Shown: positions 1-10,211 of the stretch, in pieces
Position numbering within the stretch: position 1 is the first letter of the stretch
Layout: the number at the start of each line of letters is the position of its first letter
Origin: Paraburkholderia sp. IMGN_8
Lineage (GTDB): Bacteria > Pseudomonadota > Gammaproteobacteria > Burkholderiales > Burkholderiaceae
Reading direction: 5' to 3'
Length of the DNA stretch: 64,000 bases
NCBI RefSeq assembly: GCF_038050405.1
Contig: NZ_CP150900.1
Span: 2,666,001 to 2,730,000 of the forward strand
Notes under the pieces: generated by a model
What the model saw: only the letters and a program-made list of their open reading frames with translations
The model's database searches: none
Told to the model about the DNA's origin: nothing
Program-made: the position numbers and the translations under genes

Positions 1-90
1 GCGTTTGCGTCTGTTTGCGTCTCTGCGGTGCGGTGCGCGGGAAACAGTCGTGAATCATGCACGGCGCAAGTTCCCGAACCGCGCGTGCTC

Positions 91-1326
91 TCAGACTATC
101 TGTTGCGCATGCAACCGTGCAATGTGGTCTGCATCATAACCTAGCGATTGCAGGACTTCATCGGTATGTTCACCCAGTTCCGGGCCGAGCCAGCGGGTTT
201 CGCCGGGCGTTTCCGAAAGCTTCGGCGTGACCGACGGCAGCGCGATTTCCTGACCGTCCTGCCATTTGAAGCGCTGGATCATCTGACGCGCCATAAACTG
301 CGGATCGGTGAACATGTCCGCGACGCTATAGATGCGGCCGACCGGCACGTCGGCGGCATTCAGCACGGCGAGCGCTTCGTCGATGGTGCGCGTGGCGAGC
401 CACGCGGCAATCGCGCCGTCGATTTCCTGGGTACGCGGCACGCGGCCGTCGTTGTGCGCCAACGCGGGATCGTTCGCCAGATCTTCACGCTCGATTGCCA
501 GCATCAGCCGCTTGAAAATCGGATCGCTATTGCCGCCGATCACGATGCTGCCGTCGCGGCACGGATAGGTGTTCGACGGCACGATGCCCGGCAGCGACGC
601 GCCGGTGCGCTCACGCACCATGCCATACACGCCGTATTCGGGCACCACGCTTTCCATCATGTTGAACACGGCCTCGTACAACGCGACGTCGACGACCTGC
701 CCCTTGCCGCCGTTCACCTGCTTGTGATGCAGCGCCATCAACGCGCCGATCACGCCATGCAGCGCCGCGATCGAGTCGCCGATCGAAATGCCGATGCGCG
801 GCGGCGGCAAATCCGGATATCCAGTGATGTGGCGCAAGCCGCCCATCGATTCGGCAATCGCGCCGAAGCCGGGCCGGTCGCGATACGGCCCGGTCTGGCC
901 GTAGCCGGACAGACGCACCATCACGAGCCCGGGATTCTCCGCGGACAAAACGTCATAGCCGAGCCCGAGCTTCTCGAGCAAACCCGGCCGGAAATTTTCG
1001 ACGACGATATCGGCTTCTTTCGCGAGACGCCGCACGATCTCCTTACCCTCTTCGGCTTTCAGATTGATCGTGACGGATTTCTTGTTACGCGCCTGCACGG
1101 CCCACCACAGCGACGTGCCGCCGACTTCCGGATAGAGCTTGCGCCATTTGCGCAGCGGATCGCCGCCTTTGGGATCTTCGATCTTGATGACGTCGGCGCC
1201 GAATTCGCCGAGAAAGCGCGCGGCGAACGGGCCGGCGATCAGCGTGCCAAGTTCGAGCACCTTGACGCCTGCGAGCGGGCCTTTGGGCACGGCTGCAGTT
1301 GCGCTTGGGTCGGGGGTGGCGCTCAT
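91..1326 (-). CDS. CaiB/BaiF family CoA-transferase
   Basis: Type III CoA-transferase of 411 aa, which moves CoA between carboxylic acids through an enzyme-bound anhydride. The N-terminal Rossmann-like part (VKVLELGTLIAGPFAARFLG, residues 21-40) and the ENFRPG motif near 110 are family hallmarks. Asp184 in ISIGDSIAALHG is the expected nucleophile. The open frame runs further upstream, but the start at 1326 has a strong AAAGGAG ribosome site and begins just before the conserved domain. It lies downstream of recR on the same strand, 83 bp away. The substrate cannot be told from sequence; formyl-, succinyl- or carnitine-type acids are all possible. Confidence 0.9.
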   Translation of the reverse strand: MSATPDPSATAAVPKGPLAGVKVLELGTLIAGPFAARFLGEFGADVIKIEDPKGGDPLRKWRKLYPEVGGTSLWWAVQARNKKSVTINLKAEEGKEIVRRLAKEADIVVENFRPGLLEKLGLGYDVLSAENPGLVMVRLSGYGQTGPYRDRPGFGAIAESMGGLRHITGYPDLPPPRIGISIGDSIAALHGVIGALMALHHKQVNGGKGQVVDVALYEAVFNMMESVVPEYGVYGMVRERTGASLPGIVPSNTYPCRDGSIVIGGNSDPIFKRLMLAIEREDLANDPALAHNDGRVPRTQEIDGAIAAWLATRTIDEALAVLNAADVPVGRIYSVADMFTDPQFMARQMIQRFKWQDGQEIALPSVTPKLSETPGETRWLGPELGEHTDEVLQSLGYDADHIARLHAQQIV

Positions 1327-1409
1327 GTGTCTCCTTTCTTCTGTTCTGGCGGCGCCGCGCAGGGCCGCGTGCAGTTCGTCGACGCGGCGAGCGCGGCAAG
1401 CGCTTCGCG

Positions 1410-2006
1410 CTACATCGAGCGCCGGTCGAGCATCGCGCGGGCGATCGTGCCGGCGTCGACGTATTCGAGTTCGCCGCCCACCGGCACGCCGCGCGCGAGG
1501 CGCGTCACGGCAAGCCCGCGTGCCTTGAGCGTCTGCCCGAGGTAATGCGCGGTGGCCTCGCCTTCGTTGGTGAAATTGGTTGCAAGCACGACTTCCTTGA
1601 CGACGCCATCCGACGCGCGCTTCACGAGCCGGTCGAAGTGGATCTCCTTCGGGCCGATGCCGTCGAGCGGACTGAGCCGCCCCATCAGCACGAAATAGAG
1701 GCCGCGATAGGTCATCGTCTGTTCGAGCATGATCTGGTCGGCAGGCGTCTCGACGACGCACAGCAGCGTAGGATCGCGCTCAGGATCGAGGCAGACCTCG
1801 CAGATCTGCGCTTCGGTAAAGGTGTTGCACTTCTCGCAGTGCTGCAGATGCTCAGTCGCGAACAGCAGCGAGCGGCCGAGCTTTTCGGCGCCGTCGCGGT
1901 CGTGCTGCATCAGGTGGTACGCCATGCGTTGCGCGGACTTCGGCCCGACACCGGGCAGCGCGCGCAGCGCTTCGACGAGCGCCGACAAGGCGGAAGGTTG
2001 TTTCAT
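1410..2006 (-). CDS. recR: Recombination mediator RecR
   Basis: RecR (198 aa) acts with RecF and RecO to load RecA on gapped DNA. Visible in order are the helix-hairpin-helix [11 protein letters not shown] near residues 17-27, a four-cysteine zinc finger (C57, C60, C69, C72) and a Toprim domain over roughly 80-175. Length matches the family. It is the last gene of the usual dnaX-ybaB-recR cluster, here with a 214 bp gap after ybaB. Confidence 0.97.
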   Translation of the reverse strand: MKQPSALSALVEALRALPGVGPKSAQRMAYHLMQHDRDGAEKLGRSLLFATEHLQHCEKCNTFTEAQICEVCLDPERDPTLLCVVETPADQIMLEQTMTYRGLYFVLMGRLSPLDGIGPKEIHFDRLVKRASDGVVKEVVLATNFTNEGEATAHYLGQTLKARGLAVTRLARGVPVGGELEYVDAGTIARAMLDRRSM

Positions 2007-2220
2007 GCTGATCGGCGGCGTCGAAGTGGGGGTTGCCCTGTAGGCGGGTAGCTATGCGGTTCTATCAGCGCGCAAGCGGATCAGGCAAGTGCGCTTGACT
2101 GACGAACTGGGACGCGCAGTGTCGAACCGGAACAAGCATGGAACGAACATGACTCGCGCGTTCCACGGACGCCGCGGCAACGGCAGCCGCGGCACTCGGT
2201 CCTTATTGCAGCGGCAGCGC

Positions 2221-2547
2221 TCAGAACGGCAGTTTGAAGCCCGGCGGCAGCGGCAGGCCCGAGGTCATGCCGCCCATCTTTTCCTGGGCGGTGGCCTCGG
2301 CCTTGCGCACGGCGTCGTTGAATGCAGCGGCGACGAGGTCTTCCAGCATGTCCTTGTCGTCGGCGAGCAAGCTCGGATCGATCGAAACGCGGCGCACGTC
2401 GTTCTTGCAGGTCATCGTCACCTTGACGAGACCCGCGCCCGACTGCCCCTCGACTTCGATCTGCGCGAGTTGCTCCTGCATCTTCTTCATGTTTTCCTGC
2501 ATCTGCTGGGCTTGCTTCATCAGCCCGGCGAGTTGGCCTTTCATCAT
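2221..2547 (-). CDS. ybaB: YbaB/EbfC family nucleoid-associated protein
   Basis: Small DNA-binding protein (108 aa) of the YbaB/EbfC family, which forms tweezer-like dimers and coats DNA. It starts [20 protein letters not shown], with the Met/Gln-rich first helix typical of the family, and ends [12 protein letters not shown]. Three in-frame ATGs sit close together. I chose the one at 2547 because the GAAGGAG site is about 7 nt before it, while it is only 1 nt from the ATG two codons upstream. It lies between dnaX and recR as in many bacteria. Confidence 0.93.
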   Translation of the reverse strand: MMKGQLAGLMKQAQQMQENMKKMQEQLAQIEVEGQSGAGLVKVTMTCKNDVRRVSIDPSLLADDKDMLEDLVAAAFNDAVRKAEATAQEKMGGMTSGLPLPPGFKLPF

Positions 2548-2609
2548 GGACATGCTCCTTCTTGATAGCGTGAAATCCGGAAATCGGGTGCGCCACAAGG
2601 CGCGGCGAA

Positions 2610-5372
2610 TCAGTGGGCGGACGGCGCGCCGTTCGGGCCGGCGTCCTGCGTAATCGGGCGGATGGAGCCTGGCACGATGCTCGCGCCGAACTCGCGGATC
2701 AGCGATTGCACGAACGGATCGGCGCCGATCTCGCGCTCCGCTTGCTGCTGACGCTGGGCGCGCATTGCGGCATCGTGCGCGGCGGCGGTACGGCGTGCCG
2801 GACCGACTTCGACCAGCACTTCGACGTTCTGGCCGAGCTTTTCGGCGAGCGCGGTTTTCAGTTTAGCGACCTGCGAGGTTTCCGCGTATTGCGGCACCGG
2901 CACGTTCAGCTTGAGCGTGCTGCCTTCGAGCGCCATCAGTTCGCTGTTGAACGCAAGCTGATACGAAATGCCTTTGAGCGGCAAATCGACGGCGAGCGCG
3001 GGCCAGTCGCCCTTGAAGCCCAGCGGGTCGAGCGGCACGGCGGGCGGCAGCGGGCGTTTGTCCACGACCGGCGCGGGCGCAGACGGAGTCGCAGCGTTGA
3101 CGCGGACGTCGTCCGGGCCGCTGTCGAACACGGGCACGTAATTGTCTTCGGGCAGTCCGTAATAGCCTTCGTCCGCAGCCGAGAGCGGCATGTACTCGTC
3201 GGGCGGGATGTCGTCCCACGGCGGGATCGACGAGCCGTTCTGCTCCGCGTCGCTGCGTTGCGCCTGCGGTGAAGACACGCGCGCGGCGGGTGCGGCGTCC
3301 TGCTGCGCGCGGCGCGGGGCGCCCGGCGTAGGCACGGGCACGACGACGCGCGGCGCGGCAGGTTTCGGTGCGGCCGAAGCAGCGGGCCTGGCGGCTGACG
3401 CGGCGGTGGCACGGCCACGGTCCGACGAAACTTTCAGGCCGGCGCTGCGCAATACGTTGAGCGCGTCGCTGGCGCCGCCTGCGCGGCGCGACGGGGCGTC
3501 CGCCGCGGGCGGCGGTGCGGCCGCCGGGACTTCCTCAAAGCGTGCCGTCGCGGCATCGGCCAGTGCGGCTTGCGATTTTGCGGGCGCTGCGTCGACGCGG
3601 CTGGCCGCGGCGGATGGTTCGTAAGCTTCACCATCCGATACGGGCGATTCGTCGACGACGGGCGCAGCGGCTCGTTCGTCTTGCGCGGTTGCTGCTTCAC
3701 CAACGGCTGGCGCCGGAGCTTCGGTCGTCGCCGCGGCCGTTTCGATCGCGCTCGGCAGCGGGCTCTCGCTCCGTTCGGCGGCCGCCTGGGCGGGCGATTC
3801 CGGCGCTACGCCGGATGATGCTTCGAGCACGGGCGCGACGCTTTGCGGCGCCGGGGAAGCGGACTCGCTTGCGGCTGGCGCTGACTCCATCGAAGCCGTT
3901 GCAGTAGCGGCTTCCGGTTGCTGCTGATTGTTGGCTTCGGCCTCAACAGGCCGGACATCAGCCGCTGCCTTCTGCGCTTCGGCTACGCTCGCGTTTTCCG
4001 CCGTGGGCTTTTCCGACGCAACAGCCACCGCAGGCTCGGCGCTCTTCGCTGCTGTCGCCTCGTTAGCGTGCGGCTCGCGCACCACCGGCGAGGCAGCATT
4101 CGCCACTGGCGTCGCGGAAATCGACCCAGCTTGCTGCGCAACCGCTTCTATCGGACGCGCCGCCGGCGCACGCGCGGACGCTGCAGCCTGAGACGCAGCC
4201 ACCGCCGGCGTGCCGGCGCGTTTCGCTCCGCTCGAATTCGACGGTCCCGCTGAACGGCCCGAACCCGCCGCCCCACCGCCACCGGTAGGCGCCGGCTCGA
4301 ACGCCAGCATGCGCAACAGCGTCATGGTGAAGCCGGCGTATTCGTCAGGAGCGAGACCCAGTTCGCTTCGGCCGATCGTCGCGATCTGATAGAACAACTG
4401 CACCTGCTCGGCGCTCAGCGCTTCGGCAAAGCGACGCAGATCGCCCGCTTCCGGCCACTCGTCCAGCACCGACGACGGCGCGAACTGCGCCCACGCAATC
4501 CGGTGCAGCAAGCTCGCCAGATCCTGCAACGCCGTCGAAAACGACAGGCTGCGCAACGCCATCTCGTCCGCGACCGCCAGCACCGCGGCGCCGTCGCCAT
4601 CGGCAAGCGCATCGAGCAGACGGATCAGATAGCTTTGATCGAGCGCGCCGAGCATGCCGCGCACCGCATCTTCATTGACCTGATTGGCCGAATAGGCAAT
4701 CGCCTGATCGGTTAGCGAGAGCGCGTCGCGCATCGAACCGTCAGCCGCGCGCGCGAGCAGGCGCAACGCCTGGGCGTCGAACGGCACGCGCTCTTCGCCG
4801 AGAATATGCTCGAGGTGCGAGACGATATGCCCGGCCGGCATCTGCTTCAGGTTGAACTGCAGACAGCGCGACAACACCGTGACTGGAATCTTCTGCGGGT
4901 CGGTGGTGGCGAGGATGAACTTGACGTGCGACGGCGGCTCTTCCAGCGTCTTCAACATCGCGTTGAACGCGTGGTTGGTCAGCATATGCACTTCGTCGAT
5001 CATGTAGACCTTGAAGCGTGCGTCGACCGGCGCATACACCGCGCGCTCCAGCAGTGCGGCCATTTCGTCGACGCCGCGATTACTCGCCGCGTCCATCTCG
5101 ACATAATCGACAAAGCGGCCTTCGTCGATCTCGCGACACGCGCGGCACACGCCGCACGGCGTCGAGGTCACGCCGGTTTCGCAATTCAGCGCCTTGGCGA
5201 AGATGCGCGACAGCGTGGTTTTGCCGACGCCGCGAGTGCCGGTAAACAGATAGGCATGATGCAGACGGCCGCCGTCGAGCGCGTGCGTGAGCGCGCGCAC
5301 CACGTGCTCCTGTCCGACGAGCGAAGCAAAATCCTTCGGCCGCCATTTGCGTGCGAGAACTTGATAGGTCAT
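2610..5372 (-). CDS. dnaX: DNA polymerase III subunits gamma and tau
   Basis: Clamp-loader ATPase (920 aa). The AAA+ module has Walker A GTRGVGKT at 45-52, a zinc site (C64, C73, C76, C79) and the Walker B motif DEVH at 126-129. The lid and collar run to about residue 360. Residues 361-783 are a very long Ala/Pro/Glu-rich low-complexity linker. The conserved C-terminal tau region ([12 protein letters not shown] onward, about 784-920) should contact the polymerase and DnaB. E. coli DnaX is 643 aa, so the linker accounts for the extra size. I did not find an obvious slippery heptamer for making gamma. Confidence 0.97.
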   Translation of the reverse strand: MTYQVLARKWRPKDFASLVGQEHVVRALTHALDGGRLHHAYLFTGTRGVGKTTLSRIFAKALNCETGVTSTPCGVCRACREIDEGRFVDYVEMDAASNRGVDEMAALLERAVYAPVDARFKVYMIDEVHMLTNHAFNAMLKTLEEPPSHVKFILATTDPQKIPVTVLSRCLQFNLKQMPAGHIVSHLEHILGEERVPFDAQALRLLARAADGSMRDALSLTDQAIAYSANQVNEDAVRGMLGALDQSYLIRLLDALADGDGAAVLAVADEMALRSLSFSTALQDLASLLHRIAWAQFAPSSVLDEWPEAGDLRRFAEALSAEQVQLFYQIATIGRSELGLAPDEYAGFTMTLLRMLAFEPAPTGGGGAAGSGRSAGPSNSSGAKRAGTPAVAASQAAASARAPAARPIEAVAQQAGSISATPVANAASPVVREPHANEATAAKSAEPAVAVASEKPTAENASVAEAQKAAADVRPVEAEANNQQQPEAATATASMESAPAASESASPAPQSVAPVLEASSGVAPESPAQAAAERSESPLPSAIETAAATTEAPAPAVGEAATAQDERAAAPVVDESPVSDGEAYEPSAAASRVDAAPAKSQAALADAATARFEEVPAAAPPPAADAPSRRAGGASDALNVLRSAGLKVSSDRGRATAASAARPAASAAPKPAAPRVVVPVPTPGAPRRAQQDAAPAARVSSPQAQRSDAEQNGSSIPPWDDIPPDEYMPLSAADEGYYGLPEDNYVPVFDSGPDDVRVNAATPSAPAPVVDKRPLPPAVPLDPLGFKGDWPALAVDLPLKGISYQLAFNSELMALEGSTLKLNVPVPQYAETSQVAKLKTALAEKLGQNVEVLVEVGPARRTAAAHDAAMRAQRQQQAEREIGADPFVQSLIREFGASIVPGSIRPITQDAGPNGAPSAH

Positions 5373-5580
5373 CCGGAAATTGTATCAGTAACGATGGCGC
5401 GCCAAACCGAATCGACGGCGCGCGAACGCATGTTGCCGCGTCATTGAAATTGGCTAACGAACTGATAGAAAAAAATAGATGCGCCACGCGAAATTCACGC
5501 CGACAGACAACAGAGGGGCTGGGAAGAACGACAGGGAGTAAAACGGAAATAAAGCGAAAGTGAAACGGAAGAAAAGGAAG

Positions 5581-5680
5581 GTGACGAGCCCGACCCTCGG
5601 CACTGGTGGAAAACGGCTGTGGCTGCTTCGTTCCCGACCTGACCAGGTTGACCATCCCTCCATGCGAGGAGGCCCGTCAC
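5581..5680 (-). ncRNA. ffs: 4.5S RNA, bacterial small signal recognition particle RNA
   Basis: The minus strand carries the universal SRP core CAGGTCAGGTC followed by GGGAACGAAGCAGCCA, the Ffh-binding tetraloop and bulge region. The ends pair: GTGACGGGCC at the 5' end with GGGCTCGTCAC at the 3' end, closing a rod of about 100 nt, the right size for the Alu-less type. A TAGAAT -10 box lies 5 nt before the predicted first base. Its position just upstream of dnaX is common in betaproteobacteria. Exact ends are inferred from pairing. Confidence 0.95.
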
Positions 5681-5685
5681 GAAAC

Positions 5686-5691
5686 ATTCTA
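5686..5691 (-). promoter_or_regulatory. -10 box of the 4.5S RNA promoter
   Basis: TAGAAT on the minus strand, five bases before the predicted 5' end of the SRP RNA. No clear -35 box is visible at 17 bp, so this is assigned mainly by spacing. Confidence 0.5.
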
Positions 5692-6122
5692 TCACCGCTT
5701 GGCCCGCCGCGCGACTGTTAATACGACCAAAGCACGTTCGGCGCGTCGAATCAGGACCTTCGTACCATATAGGCAGCACCGCCGGCAACACCTGTCCGAG
5801 GCACTTGTGTTTGCGCTCCGAGCCACCAGATAAGGTGCGTAGCAGTGAATGAAACAGCGTGGCACTTCACCGGCAGCCGTTGGCCCCACTGCCCTTGACG
5901 AGTACTATCACCACCGGCAACGCATAGCGAATTAAGCTAAACTGCCGTACGGATGACCCGCGAACGCGAGCCTTCCGCACATTCCGGAAATAGTCCCACG
6001 ACTTTTCAGGCATGTGCCGGCAAGGCGCCGATTGCGGCAAAGCGAACAGAAGTTTCCTTAGGTTTTGGTGTATCGTGGCGAGCAATTCAGGCGGGCCTCG
6101 AACCGATAGAGGTATTCATACA
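5692..6122. other. Intergenic region between ffs and trxA
   Basis: About 430 bp with no convincing gene, tRNA or repeat. It must hold the divergent control regions of the 4.5S RNA and trxA. I could not place a clear -35/-10 pair for trxA. Confidence 0.5.
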
Positions 6123-6449
6123 ATGAGCGAACAAATCAAGCATATTAGCGACGCATCGTTCGAACAGGACGTCGTTAAATCCGATAAACCCGTGCTGCTC
6201 GATTTCTGGGCTGAATGGTGCGGTCCGTGCAAGATGATCGCGCCGATCCTCGACGAAGTCGCGAAGGATTACGCCGATCGCCTTCAAATCGCCAAGATCA
6301 ACGTCGACGAACATCAATCGACGCCGGTCAAGTTCGGCGTGCGCGGCATCCCGACGCTGATCCTCTTCAAGAACGGCGCGGTCGCCGCGCAGAAGGTCGG
6401 CGCATTGTCGAAGTCGCAGCTCACCGCGTTCCTCGACGGCAACCTGTAA
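6123..6449 (+). CDS. trxA: Thioredoxin 1
   Basis: Cytoplasmic dithiol reductant (108 aa). The active site WCGPC has C33 and C36, and the cis-proline loop is in [10 protein letters not shown]. Length and sequence are typical of TrxA. It sits directly upstream of rho, the common trxA-rho order. A long hairpin without a T-run lies between the two genes. Confidence 0.98.
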   Translation: MSEQIKHISDASFEQDVVKSDKPVLLDFWAEWCGPCKMIAPILDEVAKDYADRLQIAKINVDEHQSTPVKFGVRGIPTLILFKNGAVAAQKVGALSKSQLTAFLDGNL

Positions 6450-6491
6450 AGCGGTCGCATCGGCGCGTCCCGAGACCTCGGGCGCGCTGTC

Positions 6492-6523
6492 TTGAGCGTG
6501 TTGTCAGCCGGCAACACGCTCAA
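6492..6523 (+). repeat. 12-bp inverted repeat between trxA and rho
   Basis: TTGAGCGTGTTG and CAACACGCTCAA are perfect complements around an 8-nt loop. No T-run follows on either strand, so it is not a standard intrinsic terminator. It may protect the trxA mRNA 3' end or mark a Rho-dependent end site. Confidence 0.7.
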
Positions 6524-6570
6524 TAAGAAAGATGCCATGCCGTCGCACTGGCGGAAATTGGCGTGTGCTA

Positions 6571-6579
6571 TGCTAGAAT
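6571..6579 (+). promoter_or_regulatory. Extended -10 promoter for rho
   Basis: TGCTAGAAT matches an extended -10 (TGn plus TAGAAT) about 98 bp before the rho start codon. There is no clear -35 element. It would leave a leader of roughly 90 nt. Confidence 0.45.
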
Positions 6580-6676
6580 CCGCAAAACGTCGAAAAGACG
6601 TGTAAGTCCTTGAGCGGTTCCGCTCACTCTCCTCCCAGATTTCATTTCGTCGCACCTTCTCCTGCGGGTTCTCCGT

Positions 6677-7945
6677 ATGCATTTATCCGAGCTTAAGACT
6701 CTGCACGTGTCCGAATTGATCGAGATGGCCAATGGCCTCGAGATCGAAAGTGCGAACCGCCTGCGCAAGCAGGAATTGATGTTCGCCATTCTAAAAAAAC
6801 GAGCCAAAACGGGCGACACGATCTTCGGCGACGGCACGCTCGAAGTGCTGCCGGACGGCTTCGGCTTCCTGCGTTCGCCGGAAACCTCCTATCTCGCGAG
6901 CACGGACGATATTTACATCAGCCCGTCGCAAATCCGCCGCTTCAATCTACATACGGGCGACACGATCGAAGGCGAAGTGCGCACGCCGAAAGACGGCGAA
7001 CGCTATTTCGCGCTGGTGAAGGTGGACAAGGTCAACGGCCAGCCGCCGGAAGCCTCGAAGCACAAGATCATGTTCGAAAACCTGACGCCGCTGCACCCGA
7101 ACAAGGTGCTGCTGCTCGAGCGCGAAATGCGTGGCGAAGAAAACGTCACGGGCCGCATCATCGATATGATCGCGCCGATCGGCAAAGGCCAGCGCGGCCT
7201 GCTGGTCGCCTCGCCAAAGTCGGGCAAGACCGTGATGCTGCAGCACATCGCTCACGCGATTAAGCAGAACCATCCGGATGTCGTGCTCTTCGTGCTGCTG
7301 ATCGACGAGCGCCCGGAAGAAGTGACCGAAATGCAGCGTTCGGTGGCCGGCGAAGTGATCGCCTCCACCTTCGACGAACCGGCTGCGCGTCACGTGCAAG
7401 TCGCCGAAATGGTGATCGAAAAAGCCAAGCGCCTCGTCGAAATGAAGAACGACGTGGTGATTCTGCTCGACTCGATCACGCGTCTCGCGCGTGCGTACAA
7501 CACCGTCGTGCCGGCCTCGGGCAAGGTGCTGACGGGCGGTGTCGACGCGAACGCACTGCAACGTCCGAAGCGTTTCTTCGGCGCCGCGCGCAATATCGAA
7601 GAAGGCGGCTCGCTCACTATCATCGGCACTGCGCTGATCGAAACCGGCAGCCGCATGGACGACGTGATCTACGAAGAATTCAAGGGCACCGGCAACATGG
7701 AAGTGCACCTGGAGCGTCGTCTTGCTGAAAAGCGCGTGTACCCGTCGATCAACCTGAACAAGTCCGGCACGCGCCGCGAAGAACTGCTGATCAAGCCCGA
7801 GGTTCTGCAAAAGATCTGGGTGTTGCGCAAGTTCATTCACGACATGGACGAAGTCGAGTCGATGGAATTCCTGCTCGACAAGATTCGCCAGACGAAGAGC
7901 AACTCCGAGTTCTTCGACATGATGCGTCGTGGCGGCGGCAGCTAA
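6677..7945 (+). CDS. rho: Transcription termination factor Rho
   Basis: Hexameric RNA-dependent ATPase/helicase (422 aa). The N-terminal helical part (1-47) is followed by the RNA-binding cold-shock-like domain with the RNP1 motif GFGFLR at 61-66, then the RecA-like motor with P-loop SPKSGKT at 179-185 and the Walker B region [16 protein letters not shown]. Length is near the E. coli 419 aa, without the long insertion seen in high-GC Gram-positives. A strong terminator follows. Confidence 0.98.
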   Translation: MHLSELKTLHVSELIEMANGLEIESANRLRKQELMFAILKKRAKTGDTIFGDGTLEVLPDGFGFLRSPETSYLASTDDIYISPSQIRRFNLHTGDTIEGEVRTPKDGERYFALVKVDKVNGQPPEASKHKIMFENLTPLHPNKVLLLEREMRGEENVTGRIIDMIAPIGKGQRGLLVASPKSGKTVMLQHIAHAIKQNHPDVVLFVLLIDERPEEVTEMQRSVAGEVIASTFDEPAARHVQVAEMVIEKAKRLVEMKNDVVILLDSITRLARAYNTVVPASGKVLTGGVDANALQRPKRFFGAARNIEEGGSLTIIGTALIETGSRMDDVIYEEFKGTGNMEVHLERRLAEKRVYPSINLNKSGTRREELLIKPEVLQKIWVLRKFIHDMDEVESMEFLLDKIRQTKSNSEFFDMMRRGGGS

Positions 7946-7976
7946 GGCCTCGCCCCAAAAGCCGTATCGCACAAGA

Positions 7977-8008
7977 AAGCCGCTCGCCACAAACGAGCGG
8001 CTTTTTTT
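7977..8008 (+). terminator. Intrinsic terminator after rho
   Basis: Stem AAGCCGCTCG / CGAGCGGCTT with a 7-nt loop and a run of T residues. Confidence 0.9.
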
Positions 8009-8052
8009 CGCCTGAAAGAAATGTGCAACAGCGGTGCAACAGCACGGCAAGA

Positions 8053-8082
8053 TGTACGTGAACGTACACGTTGCACTATAAT
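8053..8082 (+). promoter_or_regulatory. Promoter and putative MerR-type operator
   Basis: TATAAT at 8077-8082 is a perfect -10 box. Just upstream, TGTACG and CGTACA (8053-8068) form a perfect 6-4-6 palindrome lying in the -35/spacer region, where MerR-family proteins bind. It probably controls the regulator and the pump that follow. Confidence 0.6.
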
Positions 8083-8112
8083 GCGAGCAGTCTGCCATGC
8101 TCCTCACCGCTT

Positions 8113-8643
8113 ATGTCGAAGGACTCACCCGCCGCGCTGACCGTACGCGACGCCGCTGAACGCCTTGGCGTCACGCCGCGCACGCTGAAATATTACGAGG
8201 AACGCGGCCTCGTTTCGCCCACGCGCAGCGCGGGCCGCTACCGGCTTTACGACGAGGAAGACCTCAAGCGCTTCGGTCGGATTCTGCGTCTGCGTTCGCT
8301 CGGTTTCTCGCTGCACGGCATCACGGAAATGCTCAAACGTCCGCTCGAAGCGGTCGACGGCGGCCACCGCTACTCCACCGAATCGCTGCAGCAGATTCGT
8401 GACGCCATTGCGCAACAGGTCGACGCTCTCGACGCGCGCATTGAAGCGATGCGCCGTGAATTCAAGGAAGCGCAAAGGCTTAGGGCCGAACTGAGCCCCG
8501 ATCTGGACTATCTCGAACGACGCCTCGCCGGCGAGAATGCCGACGCACTGCTGGAGCAGCGCCGCAACGCGCTCGCCAAGGCCGGGAGGACGAACACGCC
8601 GCCGTCCGCGAAGCGCAGCAGAAAGCCGGGCGAACCCACATGA
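8113..8643 (+). CDS. MerR family transcriptional regulator
   Basis: 176 aa. The N-terminal winged helix (LTVRDAAERLGVTPRTLKYY, then the GRYRLYDEEDL wing) is followed by a long dimerisation helix around 85-125. There is no cysteine, so it is not a metal or redox sensor of the MerR/SoxR type; a drug or organic ligand is more likely. A TTG further upstream is open, but it overlaps the TATAAT box, so the ATG at 8113 was chosen. The stop overlaps the start of the MFS gene (ATGA), meaning co-transcription and probable control of that pump. Confidence 0.88.
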   Translation: MSKDSPAALTVRDAAERLGVTPRTLKYYEERGLVSPTRSAGRYRLYDEEDLKRFGRILRLRSLGFSLHGITEMLKRPLEAVDGGHRYSTESLQQIRDAIAQQVDALDARIEAMRREFKEAQRLRAELSPDLDYLERRLAGENADALLEQRRNALAKAGRTNTPPSAKRSRKPGEPT

Positions 8644-10196
8644 GTGCAACGTCGCCCCGCGCACCTTTATTTAGCGTCGAAAAACTGCGCAGCGATTTTT
8701 TCCCCTGGGTTCTGGCCGTCGTCACCGGCCTCGACTACTTCGACAACGCGACCTTTTCCTTCTTCACCAGCTACATCGCCGGCGGCATCAATGCGTCGCC
8801 CGATGAACTCGTGTGGGCGTCAAGCGCGTACGCGATTGCGGCGGTGCTCGGCATCCTTCAGCAGCAATGGTGGGTCGAACGCTTCGGTTACCGGCGCTAC
8901 GTGGCCGGCTGCATGCTGCTCTATTCCGCCGGCGCGGTCGCCGCTGCGCTGTGTGAGTCGTCGATCGAGCTTGCGTTTGCGCGCGGCTTTCAAGGCTACT
9001 TTATCGGCCCGATGATGGGCACCTGCCGCATCCTGATCCAGATGAGCTTTACGCCACAGCAACGGCCGGCTGCGACGCGCGCGTTTCTCATACTGATCGT
9101 GCTGAGCAGTGCGTTCGCGCCATTGATCGGCGGACAGCTGGTCGCGCATTTCGACTGGCGCGCGCTGTTCGCCTGCACCGCACCGGTGGGCATGCTGTTC
9201 GCCGTGTTGGCGATGCTCGCCCTGCCCGACTCGGGCAATCGCCTGCCGGAGGAACGCGGTTCGGCGCATTTCTGGCCGTACATCATCTTTGCGTTTGCGC
9301 AAGGCGCGCTGCAAATCGTGATGCAGCAAGTGCGCTTCCAGTTGTTCAGCGCGTCACCGGGGCTGATTCTTCTAACGGTCGCCGGGATCGTCGCGCTGGC
9401 CTGGTTTGCATACCATCAATGGCATCACCCGACGCCGCTCGTGCGTCTGCATGCGCTGTGCGAAAAAGTCTTCCAGGTTGGGCTCGTGCTGTACATGTTC
9501 TACTACTACGTCTCGACCGTTTTCAGCTATCTGATCTCGCGCTTTCTCGAAAGCGGTCTCGGCTATCCGGTCGAAAACACCGGGCAACTGGTGGGCATCA
9601 CGTCGCTGATTTCGGCGAGCGCGCTGTTCATCTACCTGCGCTATGCGAAACTGTTGCCACGCAAGAAGTGGATCATCGTGCCGGGCTTCGCGGTGGCCGC
9701 GTTCGCCGCGGCGTGGATGACACGCATGTCGCCGGGCGTCGGCGAAGCGGCGCTGATCGTGCCGCTGTTGCTGCGCGGCCTACTGCTGCTGTTCATCGTG
9801 CTGCCGGTCGCCAATCTGACGTTTAGAATCTTCGCTATCGAAGAATTCACGCACGGCTACCGGTTGAAAAACATCGTGCGGCAGCTGACGATCTCGTTTG
9901 CAACGGCCTCGGTGATCATCGTCGAGCAGCATCGGCAGGCGCTGCATCAAACGCGGCTCGCGGAGTTCGTGAATCCGTACAATCCGGCCTTTCAGGGTTC
10001 GCTTGCCGCGCTGACCAACAGCTTTGCCGCCGGCGGCCGCTCGCCGTCCGAAGCGCACTCGCTCGCGGTGGTGGAAATCAGCCGGACGGTCATGCAGCAG
10101 GCAAGCTTTTTGACGTCGCTGGACGGTTTTTACTTCCTGATCGGCATAGCGATATGCGGCGGCATTTTTGCCGCGTGGCAAAAACAGATCGACTAA
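8640..10196 (+). CDS. MFS transporter, DHA2-type drug efflux family
   Basis: Inner-membrane transporter (518 aa) with about 14 predicted membrane segments, fitting the 14-helix DHA2 drug:proton antiporter group. A large loop of about 65 aa after residue 420 (EQHRQALHQTRLAEFVNPYN) precedes the last helix, as in EmrB-like pumps. Translation is coupled to the upstream MerR gene by a 4-bp overlap. No membrane-fusion partner lies next to it, so a partner elsewhere or single-membrane export is possible. Confidence 0.88.
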   Translation: MSATSPRAPLFSVEKLRSDFFPWVLAVVTGLDYFDNATFSFFTSYIAGGINASPDELVWASSAYAIAAVLGILQQQWWVERFGYRRYVAGCMLLYSAGAVAAALCESSIELAFARGFQGYFIGPMMGTCRILIQMSFTPQQRPAATRAFLILIVLSSAFAPLIGGQLVAHFDWRALFACTAPVGMLFAVLAMLALPDSGNRLPEERGSAHFWPYIIFAFAQGALQIVMQQVRFQLFSASPGLILLTVAGIVALAWFAYHQWHHPTPLVRLHALCEKVFQVGLVLYMFYYYVSTVFSYLISRFLESGLGYPVENTGQLVGITSLISASALFIYLRYAKLLPRKKWIIVPGFAVAAFAAAWMTRMSPGVGEAALIVPLLLRGLLLLFIVLPVANLTFRIFAIEEFTHGYRLKNIVRQLTISFATASVIIVEQHRQALHQTRLAEFVNPYNPAFQGSLAALTNSFAAGGRSPSEAHSLAVVEISRTVMQQASFLTSLDGFYFLIGIAICGGIFAAWQKQID

Positions 10197-10211
10197 GGGT
10201 TTCATCAGGCC

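Noticed and set aside
5692..6122. tRNA or other structured RNA between ffs and trxA
   Set aside because: No acceptor/T-loop pattern or strong extended pairing found by eye.
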